Shown: positions 37,497-49,660, counted from the first letter of the stretch. The stretch: 64,000 nucleotides of DNA from Orobanche coerulescens (GCA_033398695.1 CM065801.1:103099170-103163169); one strand, 5' to 3'. Notes: generated by a model from the sequence alone, not told the origin. A program made the numbers and translations.

Positions 37497-38336
37497 GAGT
37501 TTATCGAGGATTTACGGGCATAGAACTGTCAGTCGAGCATCTTCATTTCAAGTCAGACATCATCATTTATTCAGGTGGGAATTTTCACTATCACTTTAAT
37601 TGCTTTAATTGGACTGCATATGTGATATTCAATTCATGTTTATAAATTGACGATGCACGTTGTAAATCAGGCTCACATGTATTTGTGTAAGAGGTTATCT
37701 TAAGATTCATGTTGTGTGGGGACACCTGCACAACCCAATATTCACATGCGTGCGCGATTCATGTTATATGTGGTATTGCGTGTATGTTTCATGCTGTTGC
37801 GGGAACACCTGCGCAACCTCAATATTCGTGTTATGCGTGCTCAATTCATGCTATATGTAATATTGTGAGTATGCATTGACGTTGAGGAAAAATGTGATAG
37901 ATTATTCATGTTATGCTTTCCATGAGATTGTATATTATTGTGATCAGTGTGATTTCCACGAGCTGAAGGAAGCTCACCCCCACCTTTATTGATCCCACAG
38001 GTTAAACCGAGCCGGATAGACGAAGGAGCGAGCCGAGAGGGCATATGAACGAGAATTTATTACATGATGTTTTTCTTTATGTTAAATGTTTTGAAACTTA
38101 TTTGGGGAAATGTTGACTAGATATTTATAATTTATGATTTATTTTCTTCCGCTGCAAATTTTTAGCTCGTATCTATGATGAACTGTTACCTTATTTAAAG
38201 GTATTAAATTTTATGTCAGTGTAGCGACTCGACTTTGTAGGTGAGAATTTTATATTCTCAAAAGAAATTATTTTTCGCCAAAATTACCCTTTTATTTATT
38301 TCCCCAATAATTACCCTAGAAAGTTGGGGCGTTACA
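37497..38336 (+). mobile_element. H 5' LTR, third segment
   Basis: Resumes after the copia element and runs to TTACA at 38336. It includes two copies of a unit of about 85 bases around GACACCTGC/GCAACC...AATATTC (37705-37870); the 3' LTR has three. No gene. Confidence 0.9.
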
Positions 38337-38339
38337 TAG

Positions 38340-38351
38340 TGGTATCAGAGC
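38340..38351 (+). other. Primer binding site of H
   Basis: TGGTATCAGAGC, an exact match to the plant initiator-Met-tRNA site, three bases after the LTR end. It sets H on the plus strand. Confidence 0.93.
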
Positions 38352-38513
38352 GGGTTTTACCTTTCTGTAGACTCGCAAAAATGTAAAAGTATCATATGCT
38401 CTCAGCTTCGCCACTTCGTCACTCTGTATGAGGTACCAAATTTCAGTCATTATTCATGCCTATATCATTTCATTTTATTTACATAATTATTTATGTATGT
38501 ACGAACTGTTAGA

Positions 38514-39101
38514 ATGGCCAAACCTAGGATGACGCCACGTAAGAAGGTCCTAGCTACTTTTGACTCGCGTCTTCTAGCACACAAAGACTGGTGGGACGAT
38601 CCTAGTTTGCCAGAAAATGCACCACACTATGTCATTAATAGGCTGAGTAAGTGGCTGCAATCTGGGAAACAAGGTTCCGTCACGCGACAGCTAGGGCACC
38701 TGATGGAGAAGTTATCCAAAGACTGGAGTTGCTAAATCTTCCGGCTTTGGAAAAATTCCATCAAGAGATCGCTAGAAGAGCGAGAGGCCATAGATGATTT
38801 CCAGTTCGTCGCTGGACGCTTACTAGATTTATATGCTTGGGAGGCGATACCGGTTGCAAATTGGGATGCCGACTCTACGGACGAGGAAGATCCCGAAGAA
38901 GACCTTGAGGAGGATCCCGAAGAAGATCCATAAGAAGATCCAGAAGAAGTTCCCGATGAGAGCTCAAAGATAGATCTCGCCGCAAATATGAAGGATGTTT
39001 TGATGGCAGGCATCGAGTTTGAAGATGAAGTCACTTCGTGGATTGAGCCGCGACCCCCTATTCCCGTTGTAGAGATTATTAGCAGTGATGATGGGGAGTA
39101 G
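38514..39101 (+). pseudogene. Unrecognised acidic ORF in the gag position of H
   Basis: Starts at ATG 38514 (MAKPRMTPRKK), is open to 38735, then continues in another frame to a TAG at 39099-39101; a TAA near 38930 is a second break. The reconstructed layout is a basic N-terminus, a middle with WWDDPSLPENAPHYV, then an acidic repeat of EEDPEED type coded by a GAAGAAGATCCC tandem repeat (38880-38965), and an end with ISSDDGE. There is no zinc knuckle and no gag core motif. About 195 residues. I do not recognise it. It overlaps the start of the pol frame by a few bases. It may be a gag remnant altered beyond recognition or an unrelated gene picked up by the element. Confidence 0.55.
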
Positions 39102-42100
39102 TTCGTGTAGACTCGATAACTAACAAGGTGAAGATAGAGATTAACGAACATAGCTTCTTAGCCAACTTGCACATAGTTGAACTTAGTGATTTTGATGTCA
39201 TTTTGGGTATCGATTGGTTGGACAAGCATAGAGCTGTAGTTGAATGCTCCGAAAGGAGAGTAACTTTATGTCCGTCTATCGATGTCAAAACCGTATTCGA
39301 GGGCGTAAGAAACTCTAGTACCCCGAAGGTGATTTCAGCTATGAAAGCCGTGAAAATGTTGAAGAAGCGTTGTTTCAAAGGATTCTTGGTGAATGTGATG
39401 GGGAAAACAACTTCTGAGAAGACAGTAGCTGATGTACCTATCGTCAAGGAGTATCCAGATGTCTTTCCCGAAGACTTGCCCGGAGTTCCACCGAATCGTC
39501 AAGTTGAGTTCTCGATTGATTTAGTGCCAGGAGCGGCACCAATATCGAAGGCTCCCTATAGGATGGCGCCTAAGGAATTGCAAGAGCTGAAAGTACAACT
39601 CCAGGAACTGCCCGACTCTGGATTTATCCGACCGAGTGTTTCGCCATGGGGTGAGCCAGTACTATTCGTGAAGAAAAAGGACGGAAGTTTGAGGATGTGC
39701 ATAGACTATCGTGAACTTAATCGACTCACGATAAAGAATAAATATCCATTTCCTATAATAGAGGACCTATTCGATCAACTTGGAGGATCGGGAGTATTCT
39801 CGAAAATAGATTTGAGATCCGGGTATCACCAAATGAGGATTAAGGATGATGATATCCCGAAGACCGTATTTCGAACTCGTTATGGACACTATGAGTTTAT
39901 AGTGATGCCATTCGGTTTGACTAATGCTCCAGCGGTATTCATGGACCTCATGAACCGTGTATTTCAACCTTATTTTGACAAGTTTGTCATTGTGTTCATA
40001 GATGACATACTTGTATATTCAAAGACCAAGGTTGAACATGAACAGCATCTTAGAACAGTATTGGGAATACTGCGCAAGGAGAAGTTGTATGCGAAGTTCA
40101 ACAAATGTGAATTCTGGCTTAACCGAGTTGCATTTTTGGTGTGGTCACTTCTAAACGAATCGAGGTTGACCCGATTAAAGTTGAAGCAGTCAATGATTGG
40201 AAAGTACCGAGTAATGCGAATGAAGTTTGCAGCTTCTTGGGATTAGCCGGTTGTTATCGAAGATTTATCGAGGGATTTTTGAAGATAGCTGCACCGATGA
40301 CTAAATTGACTAAAAAGGGAGAAGTTTTCTTATGGAATGAGAAATGCGAAACGAGTTTCCAAGAACTTAAACGAAGATTGACTAATGCACCAGTTTTGAC
40401 GATTCCCGATCCAACGAAAGAGTTCGTCATTTACAGTGATGCATCCAAGCAAGGTTTGGGATGTGTATTGATGCAAGAGGGCAAGGTAGTTGCCAATGCT
40501 TCGAGACAGTTGAAACCGCACGAGCTGAACTACCCTACTCATGATTTGAAATTAGCAGCGGTAGTTCATGCCTTGAAGATTTGGAGACATTACCTTTATG
40601 GAGGTAAGTGTGAAATCTATACAGACCACAAAAGTATGAAATATATTTTCGCACAAAAGGAATTGAATATGAGGCAACGCAGATGGCTTGAGTTGGTCAA
40701 AGACTACAATTGTACAATTCATTACCACCCTGGTAAAGCAAACGTAGTTGCTGATGCACTGAGCCGTAAGGCGAGAGGAGACCTACTTGTTTGTTAACCA
40801 AGGAGGAAAGCTTAGTCAAGGAATTTGCAAGTATGAACCTTGAGATGGCTACACCATCGAATCCAGTTGAGTCGTTATTAGCTAGTTTGGTGGTACAACC
40901 AACCTTAAGGGAACAAGTCAAAGAAGGTCAAGGACAAGATGACTTCTTGGTCAAGATGAAAGAACGTACTCTTTCAGGTGAGGATAAGGGATTCAGTGTG
41001 TCTGATGATGGCAGAATGTACTATGAAGGGAGGATCTGTGTGCCCAATGTTGTCAAGTTGAGAGAAGCGATATTGAATGAGGCACATAGTACTCCATATA
41101 CAGCACACCCTGGGAGTACAAAGATGTATCAAGACCTTAAGGGGACATTTTGGTGGGAAGGTTTGAAAAGAGATGTGGCAGACTTTGTCCTAAAGTGTAT
41201 AGTTTGTCAACAAGTGAAGGCAGAACACCAACGACCCTTTGGATTACTTAAATCACTTCATATTCGAGAATGGAAATGGGAACACATTAGGATGGACTTT
41301 GTGGTAGGTTTGCCTCGAACGGAAAGAGGAAACCACGCTATTTGGGTTGTTGTCGACCGACTCACAAAGTCAGCTCATTTTATCCCAGTTAAGATGAACT
41401 TTCGAATAGATCAGTATGCTCAACTTTATATCAGGGAGATTATTAAATTACATGGAGTGCCAGTCTCTATACTATCCGACAGGGATACTCGTTTCACATC
41501 GCGTTTTTAGGAGAGTTTGCAAGAAGCCTTGGGAACGCATTTAAATTATAGTACGGCTTATCATCCTCAGACTGATGGTCAGGCCGAGAGGAACATCCAA
41601 ATCCTTGAGGATATGTTACGAGAATGTGTGCTGTGGGAAATAATTGGGAACGACTGTTGTCTTTGGTAGAATTCGCTTACAACAATAGTTACCAGTCAAC
41701 AATCGGTATGGCACCGTATGAAGCCTTATATGGTAGGAAGTGTCGATCACCACTGTATTGGGATGAGGTAGGTGAAAGGAGAATTTTTGGTCGTGAGATG
41801 ATCGAACAGACAGTTGGTTTGGTGGATAAGATTCGTGAGAGGATCAAGATAGCACAGGATCGTCAGAAGTCTTACGCCGATAAGCGTAGGAAAGATCTCA
41901 AATTCTGTGTTGGCAATAAGGTATTCCTAAAGTATCTCCTACCAAGGGAATTGTTCGTTTTGTTCCAAGGAGCAAGTTGAGACCGAGATACATTGGACCG
42001 TTCGAAATTCTCGAACGAATTGGAGAGTTAGCTTACCACTTGGCTTTACCGCCAGAACTTTCGGCTGTGCACAATGTCTTCCACGTATTATTGTTGAGGA

Positions 42101-42381
42101 AGTATGTGCACGATCCCAGCCACGTCATCAACTATACCGCCGTGGAGATGAACAAAGATCTTACCTATGAAGAACAACCAGAACTGATTCTCGACCGATC
42201 AGTCCAGCAGTTAAGAAACAAAGAGAAGGTGTTTGTCAAGATCCAATGGCGTAACCACAGTAAAGATGAAGCCACTTGGGAGCGCGAGGAAGACCTTCAA
42301 GTTCGTTATCCGAATTTCTTCAATCGAGGTATGTCATTTATTTTCGAGGACGAAAATTTTTCTAAGAGGGATAGGATGTAA
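39102..42381 (+). pseudogene. H pol: partial protease, RT, RNase H, integrase, chromodomain
   Basis: The protease lacks its N-terminal half with the catalytic DSG motif; only the C-terminal part ([13 protein letters not shown]) remains. RT shows [31 protein letters not shown] and catalytic FIDDILVYS. RNase H has [13 protein letters not shown] and ends ADALSRK. Integrase has a HHCC part ending CIVCQQVKAEH, core Asp in MDFVVGLP and LSDRDTRF, Glu in TDGQAERN, then the GPY module RYIGPFEILER. A C-terminal chromodomain (VKIQWRNHSKDEATWERE) may direct insertion to heterochromatin. Breaks: frameshifts near 40135, 40785, 41620 and 41970, and a TAG at 41508-41510 where Trp is usual. The stop codon lies in the first bases of the 3' LTR. 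Confidence 0.94.
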
Positions 42382-45300
42382 TACCCGTTATTTTCATAAT
42401 GTAATATTATTATTTATAATAATATTATAATGTATTTCATTTAGAGGATCATGAACATTTATTTCGACGTATCACAAGTCCTAGCCTGAATCATTTTCTC
42501 AAATATATATTTAAGTGTTCATTATTTATTTTATAATAGTATTATTAATTATTCAAGTATAATACTAACATTATTATTATTATTAATATTATTATTATTG
42601 TTATTAATATTATTAATGCTGTTTTATTAAGTATTAATATTATTATTATTATTATCTTTATTATTTTCAGATTTTTATTTTCAGCATTACCAATTAATTG
42701 TTATTCTACATTTATTATTATTAGTATTATACTATTTATACTTTAACCATGAGTTATAACTTAACCAAACTATAATTTAATTTAATTAACCACACATTAT
42801 AAATTAACCAACCATGGTTAAACCAAACTAACCATAATTAAGAACACTTCCTTATAAATACAAAATTCTACAGTGCATAAATCCATTAAAGAAATACATC
42901 GTTCATCATCCATCTATCAAAAGAAAAAAAAAATACAATACAATACAGAAAATTTACGATACAAGAGGAAGGAGAAGAAAACTATATTTGCAACCCAGAG
43001 GAAAACTAAGGATCCGATCTATAGAGGTGCAAGTATTTTTCCTTCTGCAAACTAAGGAGCAGAGAACAAGAGGACCCGATCAAATTCGTCGTCTGATCAA
43101 TCTCCAGTCGAGTTTCATCCGATTTTTCCATTCAATCTTAGGAGGTAAACTGTAAAACTCAGCCTTCTCCATTTGATTTTGAACTTTATCCTCCTTTTTC
43201 TCGATTGAGAATTTATCTACAATCAATACTAATATCAATACCAATATCAAGTATGGTCTGCAAAAGAAATTTTATCCCTCCCCGTGAGATTCTTCAAGCA
43301 ACAACAAAAACACTGTAAACCCAAACCTAAACCTAGTACATCAAATCAATCACTTTAACTCTCAGAAGAACCTCAATTCAAGCATAAACCCGATTTTAAT
43401 TCAACTACATTAAGACAATTTTTTTTTCAGTCATAGATTGAACTTAACAACCCTTACCAATCGGACCGAAATCGAGAATTACCTCTGGATCCACCTACAC
43501 TCGCCATCCTCAGACAAAGACCGAGACGTCCTGAACCCATATCACCATCAATTTTTGGAGAACTCACCTCTCAGATCAGTCAAGGCCTAATTACAGAAAA
43601 AAAAAGCTGCTCAGCTTATAATCCCCCAAGCCGAACTAGATGATTGGACCCAACTTCAGCAAACCCAGATTTCTGCTCGCTCCTTATTTCTCACTGGAAT
43701 CCCCGGCTGCCCCGTACATCGATATTGTTGCCGCAATAAGCCATCTGATTCTCAACTTGGACCCAATCTGTAGATTTTAGACCAAAATCCATCAAATCCC
43801 GTTGAACAACAATCAGGTTTAAATTCATCAACCGAAATATCACATCCAGCCCGACCCGAATTAGAAATCATAATATATTAACTAGAGGCCTCACCTTCGT
43901 TTCGCCGGAATCACCTGCCCTTTTCAGACGCGAGCCTTCACCTCGGCCATGGCTCGGAGTCCCGCGGCTGGTTAATCTAAGCTCGGTCGAGCCGGAACGT
44001 ATGTGTGTGTGTCAGACCTTGAGTGTGTGTGTGTGTGTGATGTTCTGCGATTTATTTTCGGCCGAGATGAAGATTTGGAGAGAATAGTCGGTAGGAAGAG
44101 AAAATTTGTAGAGAGAGCGAGAGAGAGAGAGAGAGAGAGTCGTTGGGTGCAAAAATGAAACGAGGAAGAAGCATCTGTTGGCGGAGAGGATGGAAAGTGT
44201 ATTTATACCCGCTATAATTTAGGGTTTTTCATTTAAGTCCTCTCATTTTCCGGCAGTCTTCAATTTAGCCCTATACAGTTTTAATTAACTCGTTTTTAAC
44301 CCAGTCAGCTTTTCAATTCTTACAATTTGACCCCAATCAGCTTTTCAGCTCATTCAGTTTCAGCCCCAAGTTCCTAATTCGTGCATACTTAATCCAATCA
44401 ACTTTTCAATAATTAAGATTCAGTCCTAATTTGACCAAGACATTAAAATGTTGACTCTCAATATTAATAGTTAATCTGAATTTATGCATATATATATATT
44501 TTAATTTCAGTCATTATATCGTAATATTTTATAATGATTAAATTATTATTATATATAGACTTTATCGAGGATTTACAGGCTTAGTACTGTGAGTTGAGCA
44601 TCTTCATTTCAAGTCAGACATCATTATTTATTCAGGTGGAAATTTTCACTATCACTTTAATTGCTTTAATTGGACTGCATATGTGATATTCAATTCATGT
44701 TTATAAATTGACGATGCATGTTGTAAATCAGGCTCACCTGTATTCGTGTAAGAGGTTATCTTAAGATTCATGTTGTGTGGGGACACCTGCACAACCCAAT
44801 ATTCACATGCGTGCTCGATTCATGTTATATGTGTTATTGCGTGTATGTTTCATACTATTGCGGGGACACCTGCGCAACCTCAATATTCGTGGTATGCGTG
44901 CTAAATTCATGATATACGTAATATTGTGAGTATGTATCATGTTGTTGCGGGGGAACCTGCGCAACCTCAATATTCGTGTTATGCGTGCTCGATTCATGCT
45001 ATACGTAATATTGTGAGTATGCATTGACGTTGAGGAAAAATGTGATAGATTATTCATGTTATGCTTTCCATGAGATTGTATATTATTGTGATCAATGTGA
45101 TTTCCACGAGCTGAATGAAGCTCACTCCCACCTTTATTGATCCCGCAGGTTAAACCGAGCCGGATAGACGAAGGAGCGAGCCGAGAGGGCATATGAACGA
45201 GAATTTATTACATGATGTTTTTTTATGTCAAATGTTTTGAAACTTATTTGGGGAAATGTTGACTAGATATTTATAATTTATGATTTATTTTCTTCCGCCG

Positions 45301-45480
45301 CAAATTTTTATCTCGTATCTATGATGAAATGTTACCTTATTTAAAGGTATTAAATTTTATGTCAGTGTAGTGACTCGACTTTGTAGGTGAGAATTTTATA
45401 TTCTCAAAAGAAATTATTTTTCGCCAAAATTACCCTTTTATTTATTTCCCCAATAATTACCCTAGAAAGTCGGCGTTACA
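42377..45480 (+). mobile_element. H 3' LTR
   Basis: 3,104 bases from TGTAATACCCG to GGCGTTACA, preceded by AAGAGGGATAGGA. It carries the same reversed promoter-like block (about 42935-44560; antisense TATA at 44200-44207) as the 5' LTR and three copies of the 85-base GACACCTGC unit (about 44770-45015). No host gene. Confidence 0.94.
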
Positions 45481-45485
45481 AATTC

Positions 45486-45838
45486 AAACCATCACGAATT
45501 CATAATCACAACACGAAAATACTGCACTGTCTGCTTACTTAGCGCACGTTATACACATAATGTAGCATGCACTAAGTTGCTCCCGTTAGCATGCGCTAGC
45601 CAGTAAGCTTAGCGTGTACTAATGCTGTACAGTTGCATGCATTCCAAGCATCGACTAGCACCTTGCGACTACGAATCCGAATGAAAAGGAAATCATACTC
45701 CAAGATTAACAACAACCTTTCCAAATTCATCTCATCACCATACTCGAAATCATATTCGTATTCTTATACGAATATTATATCAAAAAACATACTTAGTTCT
45801 AGATATGAATATCCCATATTCATATCCAAAACACCATC
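45486..45838 (-). mobile_element. Old LTR-like sequence, right half
   Basis: Continuation of 8816-10521 after H. Contains diverged forms of the palindrome seen in R3 (TTAGCGCACGTTA near 45539, TTAGCGTGTACTAA near 45609). It stops where the G LTR begins at 45839; CCATC (45834-45838) would be the target duplication of G, but its partner is not found in the window. Confidence 0.45.
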
Positions 45839-46367
45839 TGTAATATCCGCATTTTTCCTTTCTCTTGATATTCTCATTTTGGTGTATCTTTGTTTTTGTC
45901 AACTCGCTTGTAACCGTATTGACATTTTGAGGATAATTAATATTGGACTTTTGTCGTTCGAGCTTGTTTCGGACTCGTTTTACTCGATTCGGTGTTTTAT
46001 ATTATTTTCGTCGCTATTTCGTGTATTCTCATAAATCGTCGTTCGGAACCGCCATTTCGGGGTTGCCGAGGATCCATCTCACGTTATTATGCGTATTGTG
46101 AGCTTTTGTTTGATGTTTCGACCATGTATCATACATTTCAGATGCTTTGGGCCATTTTGTAATTTCCCAAAGTTTTGGGATAATTACGTTTGTTGTTGTT
46201 TTTCCGAACCTTTGGGTAGTCGGGAATATGTTTTCCTTCAAAACTTAAGTTCGTCGCCTCAAATCCTTTACGTTCGTACCATCGTGAGTCGTTCACCGAT
46301 GCTTTTCGATTTTTTTTCAGTTCCTTCCTTGCCAGTAGTTGTGGCCTGTACTCCCTAGAAAGGAGCA

Positions 46368-46522
46368 TTACATACGTAATGCATGTTGTTGTTACGTACG
46401 TAACGGTGTGTGTAAAATAGTACAGTCAATTCTGCAGTTTTCGTTACGTACGTAACCATGGGATAGCTTACGTACGTTAAAAAGCGAACGTACGTTAGCT
46501 ACCTGTGGCTAACGTACGTAAC
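46368..46522. repeat. TTACGTACGTAA palindrome cluster in the G LTR
   Basis: Six copies of TTACGTACGTAA or close variants (near 46369, 46392, 46443, 46468, 46486 and 46509) occur in 155 bases just before the TATA box, in the place where R3 has TAGCGCACGCTA and R1 has TTACGGCCGTAA. Confidence 0.88.
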
Positions 46523-46532
46523 TCGGCCTGGG

Positions 46533-46540
46533 TTTATAAA
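46533..46540 (+). promoter_or_regulatory. TATA box of the G LTR
   Basis: TTTATAAA in the palindrome GGGTTTATAAACCC, directly after the palindrome cluster and about 25 bases before a CT-rich start region. Confidence 0.6.
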
Positions 46541-47828
46541 CCCAGGAGTTGACTGATTTCGGCCATTTTCACTTCTCCTCCTCCCCATCCAACTCCTAGG
46601 CGATTTTCTTGGCACTTCCGGCGATTTGAAGCTTTGTAACTCCGAGCCATCATCTTCTTCGAGTTTTTGGAGTGTATTATCAACATCTAACCGTGTTCTT
46701 CGTCATTAATTCGAGGTAAACTCCTAAAACCTTGTTTTTGGGTAAATTGGGGGTTTTCACATTTTTGTCCGATTCGTTCCGTATGATAGATTAATTCATG
46801 ATGAATATGATTAATCTTGTTGGTATTATTGGTTTTCCTACGGATTCATGGTATATTTTGTGGTATTTTTGTAATCGAGAGGGTTTGGTTGTGGTCCCCC
46901 CTCGCTGTTGTTTTTATACGAATATACATGAATAGAAGGCAGGTTTTCGGGTGTATTCCAATTCCGTATTTGTTTAGGATTGGTTGTGATTGTGTTCTTC
47001 GAATTGTTAGGTTCGTGATTGTCGGTTCCTAGCATTCGTCGGTGTTTTTCCTTCCGTTCGTTGCGTCGTCAATTATTCAAGGCAAGTATTTTTGGAAACC
47101 TTTATGCTTAACATGTAATGGTAATGTATATTGTGTGTGCTTTGCTCATCTCGGGAGGGTTCGACGGGATCACGAAGGGAATCCAATGGTTTAGCCCTGG
47201 ATTCACGAGTTTGTTTCGCTAGCCAGCTCGGGAGGGTCCTTTGAGGCCTCGGGTGGGATTTGTGGCTTCGTCCCAGTCCTAGGCGAATTGTTTGACTGTT
47301 TGTTTCCGGAAAAGACATGTCTGGTTTTGGTTTTTGAAATGAATTTGGTGCATTATACTATGAAATGTGTAAGCGAATGGTTTGCCTTGATGACTTGTAC
47401 TAGCGTAATTGCAAACCCCTCTGGGGACCCGTTGTAGGGAAATTCTTGTTATGGATTTCAGGTTATGATCATCCGGACGAGCGAGCGCTGGGACAGTACG
47501 AGGATGCTGGCCAGGGTCGTTGACATGTACATTTAAGTCCTTTTATCTCCGTTGTTACATTCGATATGGTTGTTGTCTGCTTTTTAAACTTGTAGATTGT
47601 ACTCGCGAGTACTTAGGCTTTTCTCTTCGGATTATGATTTGTATTCGTTGAAGTTATTTATGTTTATCATTGTTGATTATTCCGCCGGTTGTACCGGGCG
47701 TGTTATTTGATTTTCATCTGGATGATGTGTGTTTTTACTGTGGTATTTTGTGTTTAGCCTGGTGGGTCCCATATAGGGGTCCACGGCACTGTAATATACC
47801 TGGAATATCTCGGGAGTGTTACAGAAAA

Positions 47829-47845
47829 TGGTATCAGAGCCAGGT
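47829..47845 (+). other. Primer binding site of G
   Basis: TGGTATCAGAGCCAGGT, a 17-base exact match to the complement of the initiator-Met-tRNA 3' end, five bases after the LTR. Confidence 0.93.
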
Positions 47846-48059
47846 TTATAGATACCTAAGCTTGTCGGTTATTTGGGTCTAGTTGTGTTTTGTTTTTCAC
47901 ATTGTCACGCCGCTGCCAGCATCTCGGTACTTCCAGTGCTCGTAAGTTTTCCTTACTCGCTTCTTTGTTTTCTCGTAACGTAATTCCATTTCTTGAATTG
48001 TGGATGTTTTTCGTCTTTTACTTATCATCGAGTTGCTTTTTCTATCTCTTAACACCAGT

Positions 48060-48462
48060 AAGGATGCTGGGAGAGGCCGTGGCCGTGGTCGTGGTCGTGG
48101 ATGCGACCGGGGACGTGGGACAGCCGGTGGGGTGGCCACGTCGCATTCTTCAAGAGCCGGCAGCACCGGTAACCAACATAGCCATGCTTCTTCTCAAGAT
48201 GGCGCCGACCTCGGTGTTGCGGCTGTTATGCAACATATGGTGAACCAAATGGCCGCAATAGCCCAGGCAGTTCAGAATATGGCCCATGCTGCTCGAGACG
48301 GAGCTGATCGTTGGCTTCAGGATGTCATCAAGATGCATCCTCCTCAGTTTACGGGAGCCTCAGACCCGATTGTCTGGGAAGGATGGATCAAGGAGATATC
48401 CAAGGTCTTCGTCGCCACCAACTGTCCTGAGGACCGCAAGGTCCCTATTGCCAGAGAATCAT
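48060..48462 (+). pseudogene. Gag N-terminus of G, truncated
   Basis: An open frame encodes a run of RG pairs (GRGRGRGRG), a Gln/Met-rich helix (MQHMVNQMAAIAQAVQNM) and the gag core start MHPPQFTGASDP, followed by EDRKVP. It parallels the R2 gag segment by segment. No ATG begins it: the frame is open upstream to about 48000 but reads leader sequence. It ends at a TAG shortly after the homology stops, before the NWW block and the zinc knuckles. Confidence 0.85.
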
Positions 48463-48622
48463 AGCTTTTATTATTAAACTTTAATCGAATGTAAAACTCT
48501 AAAGTCCAAACATGTAGATCGAGTCTGTTGTCCGTTAGACTTCGTTAAGATCGATCGACCGCTAAACTTAGTTGTTTCCGATGAAAGGTGGAGCAGCGGA
48601 CTGAAGCATAAGGAAGAGTCGA
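48463..48622 (+). other. Unassigned stretch before the CACTA element
   Basis: 160 bases without a recognisable feature. It continues past the CACTA insertion at 53984 and may belong to the LTR-like sequence there. Confidence 0.35.
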
Positions 48623-49156
48623 CACTACGCCATAGATGGCTTTCTACAACACTTAGAGGGGGTGTTACCTTCTTGGATGTTACCATAGCTATGAAATTTT
48701 GGACCTACCACAACGTTCGGATTATGGTGTTACCAAATCTTGAAATATATGTTACTCTAGCTATAAAAGGTGTAACTCTCAGTAACACCATGAGATGTGT
48801 TACCTTAGAGTATTAATAAACAAAACTTTGAATTTTATATAAAACTAATGATTTAATAAATTTTTAACTTTAAAAATAATTAATTTTAATAAAACGTTGA
48901 ATCTATTTTTATAAAAAATTATTCTATCAAATAATGAATTATATATATTTTTTATAAATAATAAAATATTTTTAATAAATTTAAATTGAAAAAGTTTTAA
49001 AATAAAGTAGTATTTGAAAAATTAATAAATTTTGATTTAAATAATTAAAAAAATTATTAAAAAAAAATAAAAGCTTGTAATAACTATGAATAATTACAAA
49101 ATAATTAAAATAACAAATTTAATGTCTGCATATAATAACAAATTTTAATAAAAATA

Positions 49157-49660
49157 ATGTCGAGTCGCTACGCTGACTAAAATAAATGCCCATTAAGTAA
49201 GGCAACGACATGACATAGATAAGAGGTAATAATTACGGCGAAAATAAATTTATAATTTAATATTTCTAATCAAGATTTCCTCAAATTTTACAACATGTAT
49301 CCTAAATTTAAAACGTAAATAGAATATCACATAGCAGTCCAATTAAAGCAATTAAAGTGATAGTGAAAATTCGCACCTGAATAAAATGATGCTACTTAAA
49401 GTGATAGTGAAATTGAAGGAATTATAAACCTGATTGGGCGTTAATTGTAATAATTAAAAGATGTATGGGATGAAATTGAATAAATGTAGAAATAAGAGAC
49501 TTAATTGATCTTTTCACAAAACTCTGGGTATATAAACCCTATCATCGATCGGCCGCCGTCACTCCTCACTTCTCACTTCCCTATCTCTCGCAAATGAGAA
49601 AATGAGGAATTGAGCATCTAGATTCAATCGTCTTTTGTTTTATTCAGGTGCCAATTCCTT
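49157..49660. repeat. LTR fragment related to H inside the CACTA element
   Basis: 49157-49400 matches the reverse of the H LTR tail, with the GTCGAGTCGCTACGCTGAC and AAAGCAATTAAAGTGATAG landmarks. 49500-49660 runs in the forward sense: TATATAAACCC, a CT-rich stretch, then GAGCATCTAGATTCA and TTATTCAGGTG as in H at 37537-37575. The two pieces are in opposite orientations, so the block is rearranged. Confidence 0.65.

Larger units (their letters stand above)
10522..45480 (+). mobile_element. Chromovirus H (Ty3/gypsy, Tekay/Del type), host of three nested elements
   Basis: Element H is flanked by the target duplication AATTC (10517-10521 and 45481-45485) and has TG...CA ends. Removing R2 and the copia element with their duplications leaves about 10.3 kb: a 5' LTR of about 3.19 kb, primer site at 38340, an internal region of about 4 kb, and a 3.10-kb 3' LTR. 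The pol order PR-RT-RNaseH-INT-chromodomain and the GACGAAA motif before the 3' LTR place it among chromoviruses. Gag is missing and pol is broken, so this copy is dead. Confidence 0.93.
45839..47823 (+). mobile_element. G 5' LTR
   Basis: 1,985 bases, TGTAATATCCGC to GGGAGTGTTACA. It has a palindrome cluster at 46368-46522 and a TATA box at 46533-46540. Frames inside (70-133 residues) show no family features. Confidence 0.88.
45839..48462 (+). mobile_element. Element G, 5' part of an R-family gypsy element
   Basis: 5' LTR, primer site, leader and the beginning of gag of an element related to R3, cut off in gag at about 48462. No 3' LTR with the same start is present downstream in the window. 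Long stretches of the LTR (from about 46790 on) match R3 from 13470. Confidence 0.85.

Noticed and set aside
45633..46034. 133-residue frame crossing 45839
   Set aside because: It spans the junction between two unrelated elements, so it cannot be a conserved gene.
47829..47845. tRNA-like match
   Set aside because: It is only the primer binding site complementary to a tRNA 3' end; no cloverleaf or promoter boxes surround it. The same holds for the other primer sites. I found no tRNA or rRNA gene.
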